A stretch of 52,489 nucleotides of DNA from Planctomycetota bacterium. GTDB lineage: Bacteria > Planctomycetota > Phycisphaerae > WQYP01. The position numbers were made by a program, and so were the translations under genes. The notes below the pieces were generated by a model. The model worked only from the letters and a program-made list of their open reading frames with translations. It made no database searches and was not told where the DNA came from. Below are positions 17,653 to 26,811 of this stretch, piece by piece. Position 1 is the stretch's first letter; each line of letters begins with the position of its first letter. The DNA lies in contig JAKAEB010000022.1 of assembly GCA_021818445.1 (NCBI GenBank), positions 1 to 52,489 of the forward strand. Direction: 5' to 3'.

Positions 17653-19218
17653 CTACGACACGCGATGCCGCCATGAGGTTTCAATTTCCTCAAGGGTACG
17701 GCCTTTGGTTTCAGGCAGTACAAAGACCACAAACAAAAAGCTGATCAGCGAACATACGGCGTAGAGCATATACGTCGTGGTCAGGCCGGCATCTTTCTTG
17801 AGTATTGGAAATGTTTGCGCTACCACAAAAATGGCGGCCCACAGGGTAAGCACCCCCACCGATGCGGCCCGGCCCCGGATGCGGGCGGGGAATATTTCAG
17901 AAATAATAATCCATGGCATGGGTCCCATGGCCATGGCAAAGGCGGCAATAAATACCAGCACGCTTAAAAGCAGGATCACCACCTGCGTATGGCCGAAGTA
18001 TGGTGCGATGACGACATGGGCGTGCAGGTTGAGGGCCAACTGATGAAACGCTTTGGCCGACATGCTCCCCTGCACGGTAATGTGGTTATGAACGGTAAAT
18101 TGGGCAACACGGGGCGCAAGTTTGAAAACCAGCGCTACTGAACCGAGCGACACCACCTGAATGGCCGTGCCAATGGCCAGCAGCAACTTGCGGCCGGCTT
18201 TATCCACAAACCCCACCGCAATGAATGTAAAAAGCAAATTGACCATGCCGACCAAAGCGGTGGCACCGAATGCGTTGCTGGTGTGCATGCCGGCGGCGGC
18301 GAAGACACGCGGGGCGTAATATATGATGGAATTAATACCACTGAACTGGGAAAAGACCGCCAGAAACAGGGCGATAATCAGTGGCAGGCGGTATTGCGGT
18401 TTGAAGAGTTCGGATATCTGGCCCTCCTCTTCGCTGGCTACAGCTTTAACGGCCTGAATTTCCTTTTCTGCCTGCTGGGATCCGAAAAGCCGTTGAAGAA
18501 TCGTTCGGGCTTGATCCTCGTGGTTGTTGATAATCAGCCAGCGTGGGCTTTCCTTAATGCCAATCAGCAGGATGAGAAAAAGCAGTGCGGGCAAAACTTC
18601 CGATCCCAGCATCAACCGCCAGCCGATGCGCAGGTTCCAGTTGGAGCTTTGATGAATGGCGGCAGCCGCGCCGGCATGTGTCATGGTGGCCAGATCGTGG
18701 GCGTGCTGGGCATTACCGTGCACCACAATGCCGTAGTTGACCCAGTACACCAGTGCAATGCCGACAACGATACCGAGTTGGAATAGCGACCCGAGACGAC
18801 CGCGGTGTTTTTCGGGCGATATTTCGGCGATGTAAACGGGTGCCACCATGGATGATGCGCCAATGGCAAAACCGCCGAGGATGCGGGCCACCACCAGTTC
18901 CCACACTTGCTGTGGAATGGCAGACAGTAATCCGGAGATGGCAAAAAGCACCGCGCAAACCAGCAGAACGGATTTGCGACCGAATCGGTCGGCCAGCGTG
19001 CCGGCCAGCAGGGCACCAACGATGGCTCCCAGATCGAGACAGGCAATGACAAAACCTATGCCGAAGGCGCTTAGGTGAAAATATGTCTGCAAATATTTTT
19101 GAATGCCCGAAGCCACGCCGGTGTCGTAGCCAAACAGCAGCCCGGCCAATGCGGCTGTGAACACGGCCACCACAATAGCCACCATTGAACCTTTGGTATT
19201 GGTGTTATTCGTTTCCAT
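17653..19218 (-). CDS. Sugar-porter family MFS transporter
   Basis: Probably a proton-coupled monosaccharide importer of the XylE/GalP/glucose-transporter type. The 521 residues contain 12 predicted helices and the family motifs: LLFGYDTGVASG in helix 1, DRFGRKS in loop 2-3, 'ESPRWLI' after helix 6, 'QFSGINSIIYYAPRVF' in helix 7, and PETKGRTLEEIE at the C-terminus. An insertion between helices 9 and 10 (about 380-415) is longer than usual. GGTGGAG lies 8 nt before the ATG. The gene follows the small membrane protein (37 bp) and mdh on the same strand. Confidence 0.93.
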   Translation of the reverse strand: METNNTNTKGSMVAIVVAVFTAALAGLLFGYDTGVASGIQKYLQTYFHLSAFGIGFVIACLDLGAIVGALLAGTLADRFGRKSVLLVCAVLFAISGLLSAIPQQVWELVVARILGGFAIGASSMVAPVYIAEISPEKHRGRLGSLFQLGIVVGIALVYWVNYGIVVHGNAQHAHDLATMTHAGAAAAIHQSSNWNLRIGWRLMLGSEVLPALLFLILLIGIKESPRWLIINNHEDQARTILQRLFGSQQAEKEIQAVKAVASEEEGQISELFKPQYRLPLIIALFLAVFSQFSGINSIIYYAPRVFAAAGMHTSNAFGATALVGMVNLLFTFIAVGFVDKAGRKLLLAIGTAIQVVSLGSVALVFKLAPRVAQFTVHNHITVQGSMSAKAFHQLALNLHAHVVIAPYFGHTQVVILLLSVLVFIAAFAMAMGPMPWIIISEIFPARIRGRAASVGVLTLWAAIFVVAQTFPILKKDAGLTTTYMLYAVCSLISFLFVVFVLPETKGRTLEEIETSWRHRVS

Positions 19219-19255
19219 CCGTTTTACTCCACCTAAAAAACGCCCTGTTTTTCTA

Positions 19256-19678
19256 TCATCCGCCGATCATCTTCAGCCAGAGGGCCGAAGTTATTCCCCA
19301 AATTGCACCCATAAGCACCACGAAGAAGGGCGTGGTGTAGCCATGGTTCAGTCCCAGCACCTGCTGATGATCCATCAAAGGAAAGACGACCAGCAACTGA
19401 ACCAGTGCTGGAGCGATTCCGAAAACCAAACCGCGTTTTACAACGCTACCCGCCATAAGTGGCAGGCAGAAGAGCAAACCGAAGATACCACCCCAGACCA
19501 GCCGGGCATAGGCGGCATCCCGATTTGGCATGGGCCGCCAGTGGCAGCCAAGATCGCCGAAGAGGCCAAACTGGCCCATGACCCAGGCGATGACGAGTAC
19601 CACCAACGCCCCGACTACGCCCGAGGCAAACGTCACCGATAACTGACCAGGTACACTGCCCGATCCTGAAGACGCCAT
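19256..19678 (-). CDS. Small membrane protein of unknown function
   Basis: The 140-residue product has four hydrophobic segments (about 16-36, 62-80, 85-102, 115-136) and no recognised motif. It lies 48 bp downstream of mdh and 37 bp upstream of the sugar-porter gene, all minus strand, so the three are probably one transcript. Similar four-helix proteins in planctomycetes are annotated hypothetical. Confidence 0.65.
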   Translation of the reverse strand: MASSGSGSVPGQLSVTFASGVVGALVVLVIAWVMGQFGLFGDLGCHWRPMPNRDAAYARLVWGGIFGLLFCLPLMAGSVVKRGLVFGIAPALVQLLVVFPLMDHQQVLGLNHGYTTPFFVVLMGAIWGITSALWLKMIGG

Positions 19679-19726
19679 ATCTTCCGCCCCCGGAAACGTA
19701 ACTCCGGCACCTTTGCCGCGAGGTTC

Positions 19727-20665
19727 TTAAATGCGGATCGACTTGATCAACTGCCGCACATGTTCTACAGATCCGTCAAAAAGCGTTTTTTCTTCAGCCG
19801 TCAGCTTAACTTCAATAATCTCTTCAACGCCCCGGCTGCCGAGTTTAGCCGGCACACCTACAAAATACCCGCCCACACCATATTCCTTCCCGCAGTGGGC
19901 GGCGCAGGGCAGAATGCGTTTTTTGTCGCGGATGATCGCCTCGGCCATCTGCACCACGGCAGCGGATGGGGCGTAATAGGCGGACCCGGTTTTAAGCAGA
20001 CCGACGATTTCAGCACCGCCGTTGCGGGTGCGCTTGACGATGGCATCAATTTTGTCAGCGGGCAGCAATTCGGGCAGGGGTATTCCACCTACGCTGGTGT
20101 AACGCGGGAGCGGCACCATGTCGTCGCCATGGCCACCCATAAGCAAAGCCTGAATATCTTCCACACTGACATTGAGTTCAGCGGCGATAAACGCGCGGTA
20201 GCGGGCGGTATCCAGCACTCCCGCCATACCGATGACACGATGCGCCGGAAACCCGCTTACCTTGTGTGCCACATACACCATGGCATCAAGCGGGTTGGAA
20301 ACCACGATGAGAATGGCATGGGGTGATGTGCGGGCTACCTGCTCGGTAACCGCTTTGACAATCTCGGCATTTTTGGCCAGCAAGTCATCGCGACTCATCC
20401 CCGGCTTGCGCGGAAGTCCGGCCGTGATGACGACTATGTCGCTGTCAGCGGAGGCCTCGTACGCGGTGGCCCCGGTGATATGAACATCAAAACCTTCGAT
20501 GGGCGCTGCTTGCGAAAGATCAAGGGATTTACCCTGCGGCACGCCATCCAATGCTGGTATATCAACCAAGACAACGTCGGCGAGTTCTTTCGCGGCGGCC
20601 CAATGGGCCGTTGTCGCCCCCACATTCCCGGCACCAACGATGGTTAACTTGGCTCGTTTCATCAT
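19727..20665 (-). CDS. mdh: Malate dehydrogenase, LDH-like type
   Basis: NAD-dependent interconversion of malate and oxaloacetate in the TCA cycle. The 312 residues begin with the NAD-binding [10 protein letters not shown]. The substrate loop '[15 protein letters not shown]' has Arg86, which marks malate rather than lactate specificity; '[12 protein letters not shown]' and '[16 protein letters not shown]' follow, and the catalytic His179 is in GGHGDD. The start is ATG ATG, either being possible (20665 or 20662); GGGAG lies about 10 nt upstream. A strong hairpin sits in the leader at 20686-20710. Confidence 0.95.
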   Translation of the reverse strand: MMKRAKLTIVGAGNVGATTAHWAAAKELADVVLVDIPALDGVPQGKSLDLSQAAPIEGFDVHITGATAYEASADSDIVVITAGLPRKPGMSRDDLLAKNAEIVKAVTEQVARTSPHAILIVVSNPLDAMVYVAHKVSGFPAHRVIGMAGVLDTARYRAFIAAELNVSVEDIQALLMGGHGDDMVPLPRYTSVGGIPLPELLPADKIDAIVKRTRNGGAEIVGLLKTGSAYYAPSAAVVQMAEAIIRDKKRILPCAAHCGKEYGVGGYFVGVPAKLGSRGVEEIIEVKLTAEEKTLFDGSVEHVRQLIKSIRI

Positions 20666-20685
20666 TTGTCAATAACTCCCATATT

Positions 20686-20710
20686 CATGTACGCCTTCAG
20701 GGCGTGCATG
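20686..20710 (-). other. Ten-base-pair hairpin in the mdh leader
   Basis: Two 10-nt arms (CATGTACGCC / GGCGTGCATG, one G-U pair) enclose a 5-nt loop, 20 nt upstream of the mdh start on the minus strand. There is no following T-run, so it may be a leader element, an mRNA processing site, or the 3' end of the BshC-like transcript. Confidence 0.4.
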
Positions 20711-20809
20711 CAAAGACATTGTTTTAAGCGAGGTGTCGGCTAACTGCAAATGCCCACCGCAATCAGGGCGTGTAAGGCCATGATCAATCACGACGGCGGA
20801 GGAACTGGC

Positions 20810-22480
20810 TCATTCGCCTTTGATTTTGTGCTGCAATTGGTGGAGCGAATCCCATCCGTGCAGCGGGAAAAAGTATTCCCGGTCGCTAAGCACCACAGCC
20901 TGATGCTCATGGGATTCGGCTGCGGCGATGGCCCGATCAATTTGGGTCAGCGCGTCGGAATATTGGTGGCATTGGGCATTGATAGCGTGCAGGCGGGTAA
21001 ACTGCCTGCGCCGCGCTGCGCGGGCGGCCAAATCACCGTGACGCGGCCGGGATGCCAAGGCCGCAATCAACTCACTTCGTTCGGCCAGCAAAGGTTCGAT
21101 CGCCGCTGGCAAACTCCGATGCTGATATAGCAATTGTGGATTATGCTTCAGGTGGTGCCGCCGCATTTTGAGTTCCGACGGCGACGGAACATTGATTTCG
21201 TTGGCATGCCCGGCCGGCAGCAGCCATCCGGCCGAAGCGCACAGGTAACCACCGATGGGCAGGCCAATCTGGGCGGCTATCTGGTCGGTCATCTCGTCGT
21301 ACATCGCCCCGCCGATGCCATGGATGAATAAGTCGGCCAGAAAAGTCCGCACATACATTGTCAGCGTCAGCGCCCGAGGCCGAATACACAGGTCGAGTGC
21401 ATCCAAAGTCTGCCGCCATTGGTCGGCGGTTTGCAGAAGGTCATCGCCGGCCATTGGCAATTCAATCAACTGTGAGCCAAACACGATGATGGGGCGATGG
21501 CCGGGTTTGATGCTTAATCGCTCGCGCGGGTTGCCGCGGCGGTAAATCCAAAAAGGTAATTCGACGGCAGTGGATGAGGCATCCAGCGGCGGCATGGGGC
21601 GGGCTGGCGATTTAATATGGTGACGCCGACGATAATCTTCAATGGCCTGGTTATAAATGGTCGTCCACTGGGCGTAATGGGATATCCACAAGGCGACAAA
21701 CGCAAGCCACGCAGAACTTTGGCACAGGGCACCGCTGCGCACATGGTGCACATGAAGACCGAACTTTTGTTCAAATGCTGTGCGGGCAGTATCCATCCAT
21801 GAGACATAATCGCGATGCGCTGGCGTGCGAAGGCCATTAATAAAATAGCTAATCGCGTCGGGATTGATCACCCGACTCCCCGCGACCGACCGCAGTATCC
21901 CGTCACACCAATCCGCGGCGATATGCGGTGCCGGTGCGGACAGACCGTCCGCCGCTACTGCATTGCCGTACGCCCACGTATGCCATGTCTTATGCCACTC
22001 TCCATCGCCATTTTTATCGGGCAATGCCAAGCCCAGATGATCCACCGTGTCATGATCCACCAGAATGTCCACTGCTGTACCGCCGGTCTGCTGCGCGAGA
22101 TCATCGGCAAGGAGAACCTTGGTCCATACGCCGGCGTGATAAAACTCCACCTGATGTCCGGTGATGACCAGTGGCCCCCCTGCTTCGTGGCCAGCCAGGT
22201 CTGAACTGGCTGGCGTGTGGTCCGGCGAAGCAACCGAAGTCGGCAAGCGCTGGCGGCGGGGATCCGGCAGCAACGCGTATAAATCCCTCCGTGCCCGATG
22301 GATAAGCGGCTTCCATTGGGGGTGGACATCAGCCCCGCGTGGTACCCGGAGATAGTTGACTGCGGCCTTGGCGGGCGGTTCAATGAGTACCTCGCCGTGG
22401 TGGCGGGGAATAAAAACATTATCACTTCGAGGTCGAAGGAACGGGTGGGATGATGAAATGTCGGCGATGCGGTCGGTCAT
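20810..22480 (-). CDS. BshC-like protein of unknown specificity
   Basis: The 556-residue product resembles the cysteine-adding enzyme of bacillithiol synthesis: an N-terminal half with VITGHQVEFYHAGVWTKVLL and 'DILVDHDTVDHLGL', similar in placement to the BshC 'VTGQQ' and 'EDHD' motifs. A C-terminal half contains 'LFIHGIGGAMYDEMTD', which I associate with a planctomycete-wide family. I infer relation but not identity to BshC; BshA/BshB genes are not here. I chose the ATG at 22480 over a TTG at 22501. It follows the glycosyltransferase gene by 34 bp. Confidence 0.6.
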   Translation of the reverse strand: MTDRIADISSSHPFLRPRSDNVFIPRHHGEVLIEPPAKAAVNYLRVPRGADVHPQWKPLIHRARRDLYALLPDPRRQRLPTSVASPDHTPASSDLAGHEAGGPLVITGHQVEFYHAGVWTKVLLADDLAQQTGGTAVDILVDHDTVDHLGLALPDKNGDGEWHKTWHTWAYGNAVAADGLSAPAPHIAADWCDGILRSVAGSRVINPDAISYFINGLRTPAHRDYVSWMDTARTAFEQKFGLHVHHVRSGALCQSSAWLAFVALWISHYAQWTTIYNQAIEDYRRRHHIKSPARPMPPLDASSTAVELPFWIYRRGNPRERLSIKPGHRPIIVFGSQLIELPMAGDDLLQTADQWRQTLDALDLCIRPRALTLTMYVRTFLADLFIHGIGGAMYDEMTDQIAAQIGLPIGGYLCASAGWLLPAGHANEINVPSPSELKMRRHHLKHNPQLLYQHRSLPAAIEPLLAERSELIAALASRPRHGDLAARAARRRQFTRLHAINAQCHQYSDALTQIDRAIAAAESHEHQAVVLSDREYFFPLHGWDSLHQLQHKIKGE

Positions 22481-22514
22481 TATGGAATTATGATCCTGCA
22501 ATCGCCGAGATCAT

Positions 22515-23252
22515 TCAACACGCGGCAGCCATGGTTCGGCATGGTGCCATCTGGTTCATGGTTTCAAAGAATACATTCAGGTAGTGGCGGAGGCGCAAAT
22601 CGGGGTTATCAAGCTGACCGCCGAAATGGCGATTGGGATCGTTGTAGATCAAGTCCACGGGCAATTCGCGGATAGCCAACCCGGCGCGGGCACAAAGCAC
22701 CCAAAACTGCATGGGGAAGGCGTAGCCGGGCTCGGTAAGTTTCAGGCGGCGGACGGCCTCTACACGATGGGCCTTGTAACCGCAAAAGGTGTCCGTCAAA
22801 TCCAGCCCCAGATTGCGGTTGACCACATCGGTGAGAAGCATGTTGATGCGGCGGCGGTCGGCAGGTGGTGCGTCATGCATCAGGGCGCTATTCATATAAC
22901 GTGATCCACTGACGATATCGGCGTCGTCGGTGGCAATGGCAGCAAAAAAATCATGCAAGCGGGCAGGTTCGTGCTGTTCGTCACAGTCCATGGTGATGAC
23001 CCACTGATATTGATACCGGGCGGCCCAGTTAAAAGCATCAATAAGGCTGGCACCGTAACCGAGGTTCCGATCATGCGGCAGATATGCCACGTCCTTATGC
23101 TGGACTGATATATCCGGCGTAGCATCGGTGGAGCCATCATCCACGATCAAGATATCCGCCTTCCGCCCCACGACGCCGCGAATTTCGCGTAGCACCTTGG
23201 CTAAATGTCTTTCTTCGTTAAAGACCGGTATTGCAATTAGTATGGGCTTCAT
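22515..23252 (-). CDS. Family 2 glycosyltransferase (dolichol-phosphate mannosyltransferase-like)
   Basis: The 245-residue GT-A enzyme probably transfers a sugar from a nucleotide donor to a lipid carrier or glycan. Motifs: 'AIPVFNEERHLAKVL' at the start, nucleotide-binding DDGSTD (38-43), metal-binding 'MDCDEQHEP' (88-96), 'SGSRYM', and 'DTFCGYKAHR', typical of DPM1/GtrB-like enzymes. There is no C-terminal membrane anchor. The frame is open to 23405, but the ATG at 23252 begins the domain and has AAGAGG at 8 nt. Confidence 0.88.
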   Translation of the reverse strand: MKPILIAIPVFNEERHLAKVLREIRGVVGRKADILIVDDGSTDATPDISVQHKDVAYLPHDRNLGYGASLIDAFNWAARYQYQWVITMDCDEQHEPARLHDFFAAIATDDADIVSGSRYMNSALMHDAPPADRRRINMLLTDVVNRNLGLDLTDTFCGYKAHRVEAVRRLKLTEPGYAFPMQFWVLCARAGLAIRELPVDLIYNDPNRHFGGQLDNPDLRLRHYLNVFFETMNQMAPCRTMAAAC

Positions 23253-23458
23253 CAATTCAACCTCTTCGCCGTCTGGAACATTAGGATAGCTGTGCGGCCA
23301 TGTCAAGAATGTATCATCACTCGCTTGGCGCAGCCGCCAACGCCATATCTTGCCCGGAAAGCGGACATAATTTGTTCGTAGCGGTGTATGGCCTGCGTCG
23401 GGCAAACCATACCGGCCTCATGTTGTCTTAACGCAAAGAGGGTACTATCCTGTTACTG

Positions 23459-23470
23459 GCCCGTACGGGC
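23459..23470 (+). promoter_or_regulatory. Twelve-base perfect palindrome upstream of the SYLF gene
   Basis: GCCCGTACGGGC lies 33 bp before the GTG start and is followed by GGTATTTTT. It could be an operator or a short hairpin; no direct evidence for either. Confidence 0.3.
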
Positions 23471-23503
23471 GGTATTTTTGGACTATTTAATGGAGTGCAC
23501 ATC

Positions 23504-24070
23504 GTGAAACGAAAAATGTTATCAAGCATTGGTTTACTGATGGCGATTGGGCTGATCACACTTGCGGGCTGCGCCGAGCCGGTGACGCCAAGCACCCCGG
23601 CCTCCCGTGATTATATGACCGCAAGGGTAAAGGGGACGATCTCTGAATTTGTCTCCGCCAAGCCAAGCATCCAAAAGCTCATGGCTTCCGCCTACGGTTA
23701 TGCAGTGCTGCCGTCGATCGGTACCGGTGCGTTTGTGATTGGCGGTGCCGAGGGCCGCGGGCAGGTTTTTGAACATGGTCGCCTGATTGGCTATTGCAAG
23801 ATGACCAGCGCGTCGATTGGGGCACAGATTGGCGGACAAAGCTACAGCGAACTGATACTGTTCCAGAATGCGTCGACGATGGCGGCGTTTAAGGAAGGCG
23901 AAACCACCTTTGACGCCCGCGCATCAGCCGTCGTCGCGGCAAGCGGCGGTGGGACGGCCGCCAACTATGTCCGCGGAGTATTGGTTTATGTACTGCCGTC
24001 GCAAGGGTTCATGGCCCAGGCGGCCATCGGCGGCCAGCACTTTACCTTTGCCCCTTTGCTGAGTAACTGA
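23504..24070 (+). CDS. YSC84/SYLF-domain lipoprotein
   Basis: The 188-residue product has a lipoprotein signal peptide with the lipobox LAGC, and the remainder is a SYLF (YSC84) domain: 'KLMASAYGYAVLPSIGTGAFVIGGAEGRG', 'GYCKMTSASIGAQIGGQSYSELILF'. The domain binds lipid in eukaryotic homologues; bacterial roles are unclear. I set the start at the GTG at 23504 because GGAG lies 8 nt before it; a GTG three codons upstream lacks spacing. A 12-nt palindrome (GCCCGTACGGGC, 23459-23470) lies in the promoter region. Confidence 0.85.
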   Translation: MKRKMLSSIGLLMAIGLITLAGCAEPVTPSTPASRDYMTARVKGTISEFVSAKPSIQKLMASAYGYAVLPSIGTGAFVIGGAEGRGQVFEHGRLIGYCKMTSASIGAQIGGQSYSELILFQNASTMAAFKEGETTFDARASAVVAASGGGTAANYVRGVLVYVLPSQGFMAQAAIGGQHFTFAPLLSN

Positions 24071-24130
24071 ACTATTGCCATCCTGAGCGAACTTGATTTT
24101 GTCCCCAAGCATGGCGGCGAGAGGTTGCTG

Positions 24131-24631
24131 GTGTTGCCTCGGCAGGCGTGGGCGGTGGGCACGCCGGACTTGGACGCCATGATTCCATTGGGCGATTGCA
24201 CGGCCATTACTGTGCACCACTCGGGCTTTCCTGAAGGGTTTACGTCGTCAGCTATGGCGGATGCGGCCGCCAACCTGCGGGCCATTATGGAATTTCATAC
24301 TTCCGCGCCGCCAAAGGGCCGCGGCTGGGCGGATATCGGCTACCATTTTGCGATTGACCCCGCCGGACGGGTGTGGGAGTTACGAAGTGTCAAATTTCAG
24401 GGAGCCCACGTGAAAAATCATAATGCTGGAAATCTCGGCGTGGTTTGTCTGGGCAATTTTGACCTGCACCCGTTGCCGCAAGAACAGTTTGCCGCGCTGC
24501 GGAAATTGGTGGCGATGGCAGGGCGACGCTGCGGCGTGCTGCGCATCTATGGCCACCGTGATTTAGCCGATAACGCCACGAGTTGTCCGGGAGCGTACCT
24601 GTGGTCGCAATTGAAAAGTATTAAACCGTAA
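24131..24631 (+). CDS. N-acetylmuramoyl-L-alanine amidase / PGRP-type
   Basis: Zinc amidase of the Amidase_2/peptidoglycan-recognition fold, cutting the amide between muramic acid and the stem peptide. Zinc-site elements are 'ITVHHSG', His in 'YGHRDLAD', and Cys in 'SCPGAYLW'; 'GWADIGYHFAIDPAGRVWE' and 'NLGVVCLGNFD' are also conserved. The product has no signal peptide from this start. The frame is open back to the stop of the SYLF gene with no ATG; I propose the GTG at 24131 because GAGAGG lies 6 nt before it. TTG at 24125 is the alternative. The gene overlaps no neighbour and ends at a terminator. Confidence 0.85.
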   Translation: MLPRQAWAVGTPDLDAMIPLGDCTAITVHHSGFPEGFTSSAMADAAANLRAIMEFHTSAPPKGRGWADIGYHFAIDPAGRVWELRSVKFQGAHVKNHNAGNLGVVCLGNFDLHPLPQEQFAALRKLVAMAGRRCGVLRIYGHRDLADNATSCPGAYLWSQLKSIKP

Positions 24632-24664
24632 AAAACCCCGCGAGACTGCCAAAATCTCGCGGGG
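24630..24664 (-). terminator. Intrinsic terminator between convergent genes
   Basis: Perfect 10-bp arms CCCCGCGAGA (24636-24645) and TCTCGCGGGG (24655-24664) with a 9-nt loop. On the minus strand the stem is followed by six T, so it ends the PEP-CTERM transcript. It lies just after the amidase stop and could also act on the plus strand. Confidence 0.88.
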
Positions 24665-24701
24665 CGTTATATAAAAAAATCCCCCCCTTATGGTGACAGC
24701 A

Positions 24702-26720
24702 TTATCGACGTGCCCGCACACGCGGCAGTATTAATAATGCGAAGCCGCCGATTGCAAAGATGGAAATGGCAGCCGGTTCGGGCGTTACCTCCAGCGACCC
24801 CGATCCGAGGCCAATGACCTCGAATTGATTGTTTGGTGCATCGGTGACCGTCCAAGCCGTGTCATTGGACGGGTCAGTGCCGTAAGAGCCGTCAAACAGC
24901 AGCCATTGGCTATCGGTAAGATCGGAAAGAGCGGTTATCGAAGAGCCGAGCACCGACTGTACAAGGCTCAGGAATGAGCCGCTGTAGTTGGCCTGAGCAT
25001 CCGTGCCCGTGGCGAGTTGGTCTTGCGAGGTTGGCAAATCCAGTGTTCCATTAACCACATCGGCAAGGTAGATGCCACTGTCGCCATTGGGATTGGTGAA
25101 GGTTTCACCGTAATAGGTCGGGACATCGAGCGCGGGTGGATCACCGACAAACACCTCTGGTGAAAGAACAAATATGGGCAGCCAGGCTGCGGGCTTTTGA
25201 TTTGGCGCGCCCCCCACGCCGGGATAGGCGTTGACTTTAGCCCCTGCGCCTAAAACTGGATTGTTTTGCTGCGGCGCGTTAAACGGCGTACCGGTGTCGG
25301 AGGTGCCATTTACCAGAACCAGATTTCCACTCGCCACACTGAAGAGTGGAACGCTGGCCCCGGCAAATGCCCAATTTTTTCCTTGCCGGGCGTTGGTCAG
25401 GGTGTAATTGGCGGGGTTTTTGGCGGCCGCACCGCCACCCTTCGCAGCCGCGTTAGCGACATACGTCACACTTGATGCGAATGATCCGTCATTAAAATAG
25501 GCTTCGCCCGGTGCTATGGCCGGTGCCACCGCCCAGCCAAAGTTAAACATTTTTGGGGCGTTGGCGGCGGCGTCGGGCCCGCGCGCAACAAAAAACGGCG
25601 TCGACTTTCCCCCTACGTCTATGGAAAACGCTGGTTTTGACGGGGTTGAATCGTCCAGCGGCGTGTTTGCCGGTTGAACCATCGATGCCGATTGGCCCGG
25701 TCCCAGCGTGGGTGCTGAACTGCTCTGACTTACCACGAGGTTGATGGTGTTATGACCGCTATTGTTGGCCGTAAACGTGTTGGCAAAACCGAATTTGAAG
25801 TATTCGCTGGCGGTCAGATTACTGGGGATGGTCGACAATGATGCATTCCAACCACTGAAATTACTGCTGTTGTCCTGAAGCGAGCCGTAGTTGATCAGTT
25901 GGTAGGTGCCGGTGTTGAATGAGGTTCCCGGCGTTACCGCAAGCGAAATGTTTGGGTTGATGATCAGTTGGCCATCAACCGTTGCCATGTCGTTGCCGTT
26001 GGTACCCCCGGCCTGATTGGGCGCATTGAGGGAGTACGCAAGGTTGGCTCCACTGGAAAGTGTCAAGGCGTTGCTGTTTGGGTCGCTGAATGTGAGCAGA
26101 TCACCGCTGTTTCCGCTTCCCGGTGCCAGCGTGGCACCACTCTGAATTGACGTGTTGCCACCGACGGTACCATCGCCCCCCAGTGTCCCGGACGACGCGC
26201 CGCCATTGACCAGTACCGGCCCGGTGCCAGTTGCCGATCCGCCCGCGTCATCCGCCAGTAGCGTACCATCATTGATGGTGGTACCGCCGGTATAGGTGTT
26301 TGCCGCGCTGTTACCAATGGTGAGGGTAGAACTCCCATCTTTGAGCAGGCTGCCGCTCCCGGTGATGTAACCGCCACCCGAAAAGTTGTAATTGTTGGTC
26401 GAGCTGTCGACGGTAATCCCAGCGGGGTCCAGCGGGGGCGTTTGGGGGGCTACCGTCACGGCGGTGTTGGATAGCCCGGCGGTATCATCAAACAGCACCG
26501 CATCGCCATTGACGTACACACCACCCGCATTTGCAGTGTTCCAATTGGCGCTGGTGGTGTCCCACAGATTCTTGCCGCTGCCATTGGTCCAGATGTCGGT
26601 GGTTGTGGCACTGGCACTGGCGGCCACCGCTGCGGTGAGGATGGCCAAAGCGATGGGAACTGCCCCTGCGGCGGACCGCCGCGCAGCACGTAACCGGGGA
26701 TGGAGAGAAATTGCTCTCAT
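24702..26720 (-). CDS. Beta-strand-repeat exported protein with PEP-CTERM anchor
   Basis: The 672-residue protein begins with a long signal peptide (Arg-rich start, hydrophobic AAGAVPIALAILTAAVAAS). Residues about 70-200 are autotransporter-associated beta-strand repeats ('TYTGGTTINDGTLLADD', 'LVNGGASSGTLGGDGTVGG'). The rest is Ser/Asn/Gly-rich beta structure. The C-terminus has the PEP-CTERM sorting signal: VTPEPAAI, a hydrophobic helix and an Arg-rich tail. In known systems exosortase cleaves at PEP; no exosortase gene is in the window. GGAGG is 7 nt before the ATG, and a large hairpin lies in the leader. Confidence 0.88.
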   Translation of the reverse strand: MRAISLHPRLRAARRSAAGAVPIALAILTAAVAASASATTTDIWTNGSGKNLWDTTSANWNTANAGGVYVNGDAVLFDDTAGLSNTAVTVAPQTPPLDPAGITVDSSTNNYNFSGGGYITGSGSLLKDGSSTLTIGNSAANTYTGGTTINDGTLLADDAGGSATGTGPVLVNGGASSGTLGGDGTVGGNTSIQSGATLAPGSGNSGDLLTFSDPNSNALTLSSGANLAYSLNAPNQAGGTNGNDMATVDGQLIINPNISLAVTPGTSFNTGTYQLINYGSLQDNSSNFSGWNASLSTIPSNLTASEYFKFGFANTFTANNSGHNTINLVVSQSSSAPTLGPGQSASMVQPANTPLDDSTPSKPAFSIDVGGKSTPFFVARGPDAAANAPKMFNFGWAVAPAIAPGEAYFNDGSFASSVTYVANAAAKGGGAAAKNPANYTLTNARQGKNWAFAGASVPLFSVASGNLVLVNGTSDTGTPFNAPQQNNPVLGAGAKVNAYPGVGGAPNQKPAAWLPIFVLSPEVFVGDPPALDVPTYYGETFTNPNGDSGIYLADVVNGTLDLPTSQDQLATGTDAQANYSGSFLSLVQSVLGSSITALSDLTDSQWLLFDGSYGTDPSNDTAWTVTDAPNNQFEVIGLGSGSLEVTPEPAAISIFAIGGFALLILPRVRARR

Positions 26721-26740
26721 GATAAAACCTCCAAAATTTC

Positions 26741-26811
26741 AACTCAATTCGGCGCTGCGGCGGCTTTCGGGAACCCGAAAGCAGAAACGCCGCCCCACAA
26801 AATATTGAGTT
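26741..26811 (-). repeat. Extended stem-loop in the 5' leader
   Basis: A perfect core, GCTTTCGGG-AA-CCCGAAAGC (26763-26782), is flanked by GGCGG/CCGCC and outermost AACTCAAT/ATTGAGTT (26741-26748 and 26804-26811). On the transcript the outer stem ends about 11 nt before the GGAGG of the PEP-CTERM gene. Confidence 0.6.

Noticed and set aside
24702-26720. Autotransporter secretion (type V)
   Set aside because: Repeats of the autotransporter-associated type are present, but there is no beta-barrel translocator; the C-terminus is PEP-CTERM.
26392-26808. 138-codon plus-strand frame over the PEP-CTERM gene
   Set aside because: Antisense shadow; no ribosome site and no protein-like composition beyond that imposed by the real gene.
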